This document shows positions 1 through 5,180 of a stretch of 15,676 nt of DNA, one piece after another. Under the pieces are notes generated by a model. The model was not told where the DNA came from. It saw nothing but the letters and a program-made list of their open reading frames with translations, and searched no databases. This DNA is from an uncultured Bacteroidales bacterium. GTDB lineage: Bacteria > Bacteroidota > Bacteroidia > Bacteroidales > Paludibacteraceae. The first letter of the stretch is position 1; every line of letters begins with the position of its first letter. Both the position numbers and the translations under genes were made by a program. The DNA lies in NCBI GenBank assembly GCA_903929065.1, contig CAIYTJ010000048.1, forward strand, positions 1-15,676. Reading direction: 5' to 3'.

Positions 1-789
1 AGATAAAACTCCAATAGTTGATTTTGCAAAACTTCCGTTTAATTTCGCTTTTTGCTCAAAAATCAAACCTAAAGTCAAATCATGTTTCTTATCAAATGTA
101 TTATAAAATTGGGCTCCATATCTGAATCTAAAATTATTGGCTTTCAGCGTTTTGTATTCTGTTGTTGAAGTATAGCCACTGCTTGTTGAACCAAAAGATA
201 AATCTCGATAGTTGTTAATTGTTCCAAACATATAATAAGCGTTCACTCCTAACGAAACGTGATTAAAAAGATTAGCAGAAAGCCCCATATAAACCTGACT
301 AAAGCCTCCATCGCCAAGATAGCTTGTAGTATATGGAATCGTATCATCTTTTTGAATATCTTTTACATAGACATTCCCTGAGCTTGAAAATTTATATCCG
401 GCAAAAGAATAAGGTAACATACCGGCACTATAACCTAACCATTTTGCCAAAGGAAATTGCAAACTCAGATATTCAAGGTTGGCATTGGCTCTGGTTACAC
501 TTCCGGTTGTTTCCGAAAAATGTGAAACTAAACCTGCAGCGCCGATATCAAACATAAAAGTCATACTATCAACAACACTGTAAGACGCTGGATTCACCGT
601 GTTAATACTTGAATTAAGTCTGGATCCAATTGAAACTCCACCCATTGCTCTTTGTTCGCCGTTGTTTGTGTCGCTGATATCGCCATAACCAAAACGAGTA
701 TATGGTGAATTTGTATTGTTTTGGCTGTGAGTAAATTGAGTAAATAAAAGTATCGCAAAAGCGATTAAAACTAGCTTATTTTTGTACAT
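1..789 (-). CDS. Outer-membrane beta-barrel protein, C-terminus beyond window
   Basis: The frame is open from an ATG at 789 to base 1 (263 codons, no stop), so the 3' end lies outside the window. The N-terminus is a Sec signal peptide: MYKNK, a hydrophobic stretch to about residue 17, and probable cleavage near S22-Q23. Mature residues 28-37 read SPYTRFGYGD, a start I recognise from Bacteroidota outer-membrane proteins encoded beside coaX. The rest alternates short polar and aromatic stretches rich in G, S, Y and F (YMGLSANLF, LGVNAYYMFG), as expected for membrane beta strands, perhaps FadL-like. The start codon lies inside the end of coaX (14-nt overlap in another frame), which suggests translational coupling. 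The cargo or ligand is unknown. In related genomes I would expect TPR and LptC-type envelope genes further downstream, but that part is not visible here. Confidence 0.8.
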   Translation of the reverse strand, partial: MYKNKLVLIAFAILLFTQFTHSQNNTNSPYTRFGYGDISDTNNGEQRAMGGVSIGSRLNSSINTVNPASYSVVDSMTFMFDIGAAGLVSHFSETTGSVTRANANLEYLSLQFPLAKWLGYSAGMLPYSFAGYKFSSSGNVYVKDIQKDDTIPYTTSYLGDGGFSQVYMGLSANLFNHVSLGVNAYYMFGTINNYRDLSFGSTSSGYTSTTEYKTLKANNFRFRYGAQFYNTFDKKHDLTLGLIFEQKAKLNGSFAKSTIGVLS

Positions 790-1504
790 TATGTTGGAGT
801 ATACGGTTGAGTCCGATTAATACTAAATTTTTTTCTGCAAAGATGGCACTTTTTAGCTTCGCAGCAAAGTAAAAAGTGCTACCGCCCGTTAAAAATGTTG
901 AAAGTTTTGGATATTTAATTTTTAATGTATTAATATAACCATCTATCTCAAAAACAATTCCATAAAGTGCACCCGAAAGTATGGCAGAATTTGTATCATT
1001 TCCCAAAAACGGACTTTCGGCTGTGGATTCAACTAAAGGTAATTTATGAGTAAATTCGTGAAGTGCCCGCAATCTCATATTTAATCCGGGAGCAATGTTT
1101 CCGCCTGAATAAACGCCATTCGAATTAACGAAGTCATAAGTTATGGCAGTTCCGGCATCGATTACTAAGATGTCGTTTCCGGGTTTTAAAAAATTTGCGC
1201 CAATTACTGCTGCCAAACGATCCTTGCCAAGTGTCTCAGGCGTTAAATATCTGTTTTCAATGGGAATTGACGTATTATGTGTCAACTCTATAAAATTTCC
1301 GGAATTATAGGTCAATATTTCAATAATTGAATCATTATCACTTACAACACTCGATAAAATACAAGATTCAATAGAATGTTTCTGAAAAAGTTCTTTTATT
1401 TCAGATTCCCTAAAATCTACAAAAGTCAAACTTTCAATCAATTTATCCAGATTGAAAATACCAACTTTTGTGCTTGAATTACCCTGATCAATGCAAAGAT
1501 TCAC
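776..1504 (-). CDS. coaX: Type III pantothenate kinase
   Basis: This enzyme phosphorylates pantothenate with ATP, the first step of coenzyme A synthesis, in the cytoplasm. At 242 aa it has the usual length. All the type III motifs are present: the phosphate loop D6-Q-G-N-S10, the TLGKDR block at about 92-96, DAGTAITYD at 116-124 with the catalytic-type aspartate, GGNIAPG at 134-140, and LTGG near 205-208. These assign it to the ASKHA-fold CoaX class and not to CoaA or CoaK. The gene follows hisG by 46 nt and overlaps the outer-membrane protein gene downstream, so it is probably the middle cistron of one transcript. Start and stop are clear. Confidence 0.95.
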   Translation of the reverse strand: MNLCIDQGNSSTKVGIFNLDKLIESLTFVDFRESEIKELFQKHSIESCILSSVVSDNDSIIEILTYNSGNFIELTHNTSIPIENRYLTPETLGKDRLAAVIGANFLKPGNDILVIDAGTAITYDFVNSNGVYSGGNIAPGLNMRLRALHEFTHKLPLVESTAESPFLGNDTNSAILSGALYGIVFEIDGYINTLKIKYPKLSTFLTGGSTFYFAAKLKSAIFAEKNLVLIGLNRILQHNVQK

Positions 1505-1550
1505 AATAAATTATTTTTAGCCAATAAACCTATAAACTAATTAGCCAACA

Positions 1551-2402
1551 TCAAAGAATTATTTTCTCAATTGGAATTACAAGAATTCCTTCAGCACCCA
1601 ACGCTTTTAATTTACCGATAATATCCCAGAAACGCTTTTCATCAATTACCGCATGAAGTGAATTCCAGCCTTCTTTGGCCAATGGCATTATGGTTGGACT
1701 TTTCATTCCCGGCAAAACTTCAATAATTTTATCAATATTTTCAGTTGGAGCATTCATTAGAACATATTTCTTGTCTTCGGCAAGTTGTACAGATTCAATT
1801 CTGAAAAGAAGTTCATCTAATATTGCTTGTTTTTCAGGGGATATATTCGGATTTGATATTAGAAGTGCTTCTGATTTCATAAGCACCTCAACCTCTTTCA
1901 AATGATTGGTAATCAAAGTACTGCCAGAACTAACTATGTCGAAAATTGCATCTGAAAGTCCAATACTTGGCGCAATCTCAACTGAGCCGGTTATAATATG
2001 GATATCTGCTTTAACGTTTTTTTCTATTAGAAAATCATTTAATATCTCAGGATAAGAAGTAGCGATTACTTTGCCATTAAACCAGTTAATATCGGTATAT
2101 TCAACCTCTTTTGGAATGGCTAATGACAATCGGCACTTGCTAAAACCCAGTCGTTTAGTCAAAACTACGTTTTTCTTTTTCTCAGCATATTCATTTTCGC
2201 CCACAATTCCTATGTCGGCCGCACCATCTGCAACTGATTGTGGAATATCGTCATCTCTTAAAAACAATACTTCCAGAGGAAAATTCTTAGCTGAGATTAA
2301 CAATAATCTCTTTCCAGATTCTAATTTAATACCCGATTCGGCCAATAGCAACATTGTTTCTTCGTACAACCTTCCTTTTGCCTGAACTGCAATTCGTAAC
2401 AT
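1551..2402 (-). CDS. hisG: ATP phosphoribosyltransferase, long form
   Basis: HisG condenses ATP with PRPP, the first committed step of histidine synthesis. The 283-aa length is that of the long form: catalytic domain at about residues 1-212 and a C-terminal ACT-like regulatory domain at about 215-283. Such enzymes are inhibited by histidine through that domain and do not need HisZ. The start MLRIAVQAKGRL and the PRPP-binding segment DAIFDIVSSGSTL (151-163) are characteristic. In many Bacteroidota hisG leads a hisGDCB cluster; here the next gene is coaX and no other his gene is present. A promoter-like -7 box lies 29 nt before the ATG, after the terminator of the lipoprotein gene, so hisG probably starts its own transcript. 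Confidence 0.95.
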   Translation of the reverse strand: MLRIAVQAKGRLYEETMLLLAESGIKLESGKRLLLISAKNFPLEVLFLRDDDIPQSVADGAADIGIVGENEYAEKKKNVVLTKRLGFSKCRLSLAIPKEVEYTDINWFNGKVIATSYPEILNDFLIEKNVKADIHIITGSVEIAPSIGLSDAIFDIVSSGSTLITNHLKEVEVLMKSEALLISNPNISPEKQAILDELLFRIESVQLAEDKKYVLMNAPTENIDKIIEVLPGMKSPTIMPLAKEGWNSLHAVIDEKRFWDIIGKLKALGAEGILVIPIEKIIL

Positions 2403-2430
2403 AATCTTTATTGTTTTTTATATGGAGCTG

Positions 2431-2438
2431 CAAAGGTA
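2431..2438 (-). promoter_or_regulatory. Putative hisG promoter, -7 box
   Basis: Read on the minus strand this is TACCTTTG, an exact match to the Bacteroidota -7 consensus TAnnTTTG. It lies 29 nt before the hisG ATG. The -33 element is weak: only a GTTT at about 18 nt spacing. The box sits directly after the T-tract of the upstream terminator, as expected for a new transcription unit. Confidence 0.55.
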
Positions 2439-2460
2439 CAAAAAATGCATGAATTTAAAC

Positions 2461-2503
2461 TTCTATAAAAAAATAAGGTTCGCTATCGAAATAGCGAACC
2501 TTA
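2461..2503 (-). terminator. Rho-independent terminator of first lipoprotein gene
   Basis: A perfect 13-bp stem (arms 2474-2486 and 2491-2503) closes on a CGAA tetraloop. On the minus strand it is followed by a run of seven T (2467-2473). It lies 38 nt after the stop of the 51-aa lipoprotein gene at 2542 and isolates it from hisG. Confidence 0.9.
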
Positions 2504-2541
2504 ATGCTTTGCAAGAATTTCTTTTTGCGTTAGCTTTACAG

Positions 2542-2697
2542 TTATTTTTTAACTGTAGTGTCAACTTTAGCAGTGTCAACTTTAGCAGTGTCAACTTTAA
2601 CTGTAGTTGAATCCATTGGTTTAGCTTCTTCTGTTTTTTTAGCGCCGCAAGAAGCAAGAGCCAAAGCTACCACACATAATAATAATACTTTTTTCAT
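2542..2697 (-). CDS. Small lipoprotein with KVDTA repeats, copy 1
   Basis: The gene encodes 51 aa from an ATG at 2697 to a TAA at 2542. The N-terminus MKKVLLLCVVALALASC is a type II signal peptide with lipobox L14-A-S-C17, so the product should be lipidated at C17, leaving a mature peptide of only 35 aa. After a polar linker (KKTEEAKPMD) come three 5-residue units, KVDTA, KVDTA and KVDTT, at 34-48, and the end VKK. No enzymatic domain is visible. It has its own promoter (-7 box 2751-2758) and hairpin terminator, so it is a monocistronic gene. A paralogue, 42 of 51 residues identical by eye, lies at 2945-3100; residues 29-51 are identical in both. The function is unknown; a structural envelope role fits the size. 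The coding signal is firm because signal peptide, promoter, terminator and a conserved copy agree. Confidence 0.88.
   Translation of the reverse strand: MKKVLLLCVVALALASCGAKKTEEAKPMDSTTVKVDTAKVDTAKVDTTVKK
2554..2598 (-). repeat. 15-nt in-frame tandem repeat (KVDTA), copy 1
   Basis: Three successive 15-nt units encode KVDTA, KVDTA and KVDTT. The first two are identical at the DNA level (AAAGTTGACACTGCT), so the unit count could change by slippage without a frameshift. Confidence 0.85.
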
Positions 2698-2750
2698 TTC
2701 TTTTAAACTTTAAAAATTTAACATGTTTGTTTTGCAATTCAAAATCGATG

Positions 2751-2782
2751 CAAAGTTACATTAATTTTTTATTCAGCATTAA
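2751..2782 (-). promoter_or_regulatory. Promoter of lipoprotein copy 1
   Basis: The minus strand reads TTAATG, 18 nt, TAACTTTG; the second box matches TAnnTTTG. The same arrangement with the same spacing precedes the second copy. The -7 box lies 53 nt before the ATG, leaving a leader of roughly 45-50 nt that contains the palindrome AACATGTT (2720-2727). Confidence 0.7.
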
Positions 2783-2880
2783 TAAATCTCGTTTTTTTTT
2801 AAAATATTTTTTGGTTTGTGTTAAATGTGTGTTGATTTCATGCTTTTTCGGTAAAAAATGGATTATTCAGGCACTAAATA

Positions 2881-2915
2881 CAAAAAAAAGTCTGAAGTAA
2901 TTAACTTCAGACTTT
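2881..2915 (-). terminator. Rho-independent terminator of second lipoprotein gene
   Basis: A 12-bp perfect stem (arms 2887-2898 and 2904-2915) with a 5-nt loop is followed on the minus strand by a run of T (complement of the A-tract 2882-2889, which overlaps the stem base). It lies 29 nt after the stop at 2945. Confidence 0.88.
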
Positions 2916-2944
2916 GTTTTGTAATCAGATTACTAAATCTGGAA

Positions 2945-3100
2945 TTACTTTTTAACTGTAGTGTCAACTTTAGCAGTATCAACTTTAGCAGTGTCAACTT
3001 TAACTGTTGTTGAATCAGTTTTTGGAGCCTCATCTGTTTTTTTAGGAGTACAAGATGCGAATGCCAAAGCTACAACGCAAAACAAAAATACTTTTTTCAT
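2945..3100 (-). CDS. Small lipoprotein with KVDTA repeats, copy 2
   Basis: This is the paralogue of the gene at 2542-2697, also 51 aa, from an ATG at 3100 to a TAA at 2945. The signal peptide MKKVFLFCVVALAFASC ends in lipobox F14-A-S-C17. The linker differs (TPKKTDEAPKT), but residues 29-51, including the three KVDT units and the terminal VKK, are identical to copy 1. In the last 63 coding bases I count only two differences between the copies, both silent, while the signal peptide and linker carry nine amino-acid changes. This implies constraint or gene conversion on the repeat part. The gene has its own promoter and terminator. I do not recognise a named family; a small structural or stress-related outer-membrane lipoprotein is a guess. 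Confidence 0.88.
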   Translation of the reverse strand: MKKVFLFCVVALAFASCTPKKTDEAPKTDSTTVKVDTAKVDTAKVDTTVKK

Positions 3101-3153
3101 TACTTTAAATCTTTAAAAATTTAACATGTTAATTTTGCTATTCAAAATCGCTG

Positions 3154-3185
3154 CAAAGATACATCTATTTTTTATTGTACATTAA
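3154..3185 (-). promoter_or_regulatory. Promoter of lipoprotein copy 2
   Basis: On the minus strand this is TTAATG, 18 nt, TATCTTTG, placed as in copy 1. The -7 box matches TAnnTTTG and sits 53 nt before the ATG at 3100. Confidence 0.7.
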
Positions 3186-3266
3186 TAATTTTGGACTTTT
3201 TTTCAATTTTTTATCCATTAAATTTCAATATTTTGTAACTATCAGAAAAACAGCGCATTACTAATG

Positions 3267-4976
3267 TTATTTTCCTGCAGAGTAAAGGTATCTTTTAATG
3301 CTTTTCTTTGGTGTTTTTTCAAATTCATGCGGATATAGTTGAATTTTTGAGATGTTTTCATAGCTGGCCACCAAAGAATTCAATAATTTCTTATTTTCGT
3401 CCATAAATTGTTCCAACTGATTTTGATCAACACCTTCAGCATCGACTGCTTCATAATCAGGACAAACTAACGCAATTAATTTGCCATTACTTTCTATCAC
3501 CAAGCTTTCCATTACATATGGCAAATTATTCAATTTAGCTTCAATTTCTTCGGGATAAACATTTTGGCCGCTTGCTGTGAGAATCATTGTTTTATTACGT
3601 CCACGAATGAAAATATTGCCATCGTCATCAACTGTTCCTAAATCGCCGGTATGTAGCCAACCCTCATTATCAATTATTTGTGCTGTTGCCTCAGGGTTTT
3701 TATAGTAACCCGACATTACGTTTTCGCCGGTAACACAAATTTCACCTACACCAGTTGCAGATTCTATGTTGATTAGTTTTACCTGCATAATATCCAGAAC
3801 TTTACCTGCAGATTTTGGAATAAAATCTTTCCAGTCCGAATAACTTATCAATGGGGCGCATTCAGTCATTCCATAACCAATTGTGAATGGAAATTTTATT
3901 TTGTTGAAAAACTCTTCCACTTCGGCATTTAAAGGTGCACCACCAATCACAATTTGTGAGAATTCACCACCAAATGCATCGATTAATTTCTTCCTGATCT
4001 GAGCTAAAATGGGTTGATCGAGAAATGGGATACTTAAAACCCAGCGCATGGAAGGTTTCGCCAGCAAAGGCTGAATTTGTTTTTTGTAGATTTTTTCGAC
4101 TATAAGCGGTACCAGAAACACTACATTTGGTTTTATTTCTGCAAAAGCAGTCAATAATATCTTAGGCGAAGGAATTTTACCAATAAAATGAATATGACAA
4201 CCAGCACAAGTTGAAGTCAGAAATTCAAATGCACAACCGTATGCATGAGCAAGCGGTAAAAATGAAATTATCTTGTAGCGAGGTGCAACTATTCCGGTTC
4301 TCAATCCGAATGTGATGTTTCCTGCCAACGCATTTCCACTTGTCATTACCCCTTTACTAAAACCGGTTGTTCCGGAGGTATAGTTTATCGAAACAATTTC
4401 AGAATTCGGCTTATCGATATACCGAACATGATCGCGAAAGAAACCTTGTGGATATTTAGCGTGAAACAAACTGTTTATATAGTCAGGTTGCAGGTATTTA
4501 AGAACCAATTGTTCATGGACTTGTGTCTCTGATGTTTCCGGTTTTGGTTCTTTATTTAATAGCGTAATGCAATTGAAGCCGGTCAGTGAAAAAACCGCTT
4601 TTACTGTAGTTAGTTTTTCTTCCTCCAGATTCTCCCAAATATTATCACCAACAAACAAAATTGAAGATTCTGAATGATTGGTAATGTGATGAACGTCATT
4701 TGCATTAAAATCCTGTAGAATAGGAACAATTGTTGCGCCGTAAGTAACTGTGGCCAGATATGCAATTGCCCAGTTTGCATTATTTCTCCCAATTAATGCT
4801 ACTCTGTCATTTGGCTTGAGTTTGCATTGATCGAATAAAATATGAATTCTTGCAACCCGTTTTGCAACATCCGCGTAAGTCATAGTCGATTCTTCACCAT
4901 AATTACTATAAGCCGGTAATTCCCAGTTAGTTCTGAAAGAATCTTCAAAAAGACGAATAAAATTTTCCTGAATCAT
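3267..4976 (-). CDS. AMP-forming long-chain acyl-CoA ligase
   Basis: The 569-aa protein belongs to the ANL superfamily of adenylating enzymes and probably activates fatty acids with ATP and CoA. Visible motifs are the ATP loop YTSGTTGFSKGV (199-210), GYGMTE (367-372), GWLHTGDLG (439-447) with the ATP-binding aspartate D445, the hinge region RGRNKTMI (458-465), and a C-terminal lysine in TPKKSIK (555-561), probably K558. All the catalytic positions I can check are present. The length and the segment FLPLAHAYG (239-247) favour long-chain acyl-CoA synthetases over acetyl-CoA synthetase or peptide-synthetase domains; the true chain length is not readable. It is transcribed alone, divergent from pheT, with a -7 box 38 nt before the ATG. 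Confidence 0.9.
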   Translation of the reverse strand: MIQENFIRLFEDSFRTNWELPAYSNYGEESTMTYADVAKRVARIHILFDQCKLKPNDRVALIGRNNANWAIAYLATVTYGATIVPILQDFNANDVHHITNHSESSILFVGDNIWENLEEEKLTTVKAVFSLTGFNCITLLNKEPKPETSETQVHEQLVLKYLQPDYINSLFHAKYPQGFFRDHVRYIDKPNSEIVSINYTSGTTGFSKGVMTSGNALAGNITFGLRTGIVAPRYKIISFLPLAHAYGCAFEFLTSTCAGCHIHFIGKIPSPKILLTAFAEIKPNVVFLVPLIVEKIYKKQIQPLLAKPSMRWVLSIPFLDQPILAQIRKKLIDAFGGEFSQIVIGGAPLNAEVEEFFNKIKFPFTIGYGMTECAPLISYSDWKDFIPKSAGKVLDIMQVKLINIESATGVGEICVTGENVMSGYYKNPEATAQIIDNEGWLHTGDLGTVDDDGNIFIRGRNKTMILTASGQNVYPEEIEAKLNNLPYVMESLVIESNGKLIALVCPDYEAVDAEGVDQNQLEQFMDENKKLLNSLVASYENISKIQLYPHEFEKTPKKSIKRYLYSAGK

Positions 4977-5014
4977 TTTCCTGATTTTTTAAAAGTAATT
5001 GATTTTAGAGTCTA

Positions 5015-5022
5015 CAAAAATA
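5015..5022 (-). promoter_or_regulatory. Putative acyl-CoA ligase promoter, -7 box
   Basis: The minus strand reads TATTTTTG, matching TAnnTTTG, 38 nt before the ATG at 4976. I see no clear -33 box. Confidence 0.45.
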
Positions 5023-5142
5023 ATGAATTATTACACATTACGATTAATAATGTGCCAGAATTTATTTAAAAAAAATAGAATTAATCTGACTAATTGACCT
5101 GATTTTTTGATATTTCCGATTCGAAAACTCTAAAAAAAATCG

Positions 5143-5150
5143 TATCTTTG
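5143..5150 (+). promoter_or_regulatory. Putative pheT promoter, -7 box
   Basis: TATCTTTG matches TAnnTTTG exactly, with a TTCG (5120-5123) 19 nt upstream as a partial -33 element. The box overlaps the TTG codon at 5148 that would open a longer pheT frame, which argues that translation begins further on, at the ATG at 5181. Confidence 0.65.
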
Positions 5151-5180
5151 TTGCCTCAAAAAAATACAACTTATATTAAC

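Larger units (their letters stand above)
2542..2782 (-). repeat. Direct repeat unit 1 (gene plus leader plus promoter)
   Basis: Stop codon, start codon, leader palindrome, -7 box and -33-like box of this unit all recur exactly 403 bases further on (2945-3185), so the two 241-bp units align without gaps. The 3' ends of the genes and the leaders are the best conserved parts. The terminators downstream are unrelated in sequence. Confidence 0.8.
2945..3185 (-). repeat. Direct repeat unit 2 (gene plus leader plus promoter)
   Basis: This is the second 241-bp unit, matching 2542-2782 at a constant offset of 403. It includes the three-unit 15-nt repeat at 2957-3001, the leader palindrome TTAACATGTTAA at 3121-3132 and the promoter boxes. 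Confidence 0.8.

Noticed and set aside
333..557. Plus-strand frame of 74 codons
   Set aside because: It lies opposite the outer-membrane protein gene, which has a signal peptide and family-typical start.
2403..2460. Histidine leader-peptide attenuator before hisG
   Set aside because: The leader is under 60 nt, with no run of His codons and no alternative hairpins; the nearby hairpin serves the upstream gene.
2422..2610. Plus-strand frame with NFSSV repeats
   Set aside because: It is the complement of the same repeat, with no homologue in the second copy beyond the repeat itself.
2463..2657. Minus-strand frame rich in LKLTLLKLTL repeats overlapping the first lipoprotein gene
   Set aside because: It is the 15-nt repeat read in the wrong frame. 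It runs through the terminator hairpin and lacks a promoter, whereas the lipoprotein frame has signal peptide, lipobox and a conserved paralogue.
2551..3001. CRISPR-like short repeats
   Set aside because: The 15-nt units are contiguous without spacers, lie in frame inside coding genes, and no cas gene is present.
5148..5180. Extension of pheT from TTG 5148
   Set aside because: It overlaps the -7 promoter box and adds 11 residues absent from the normal PheT start.
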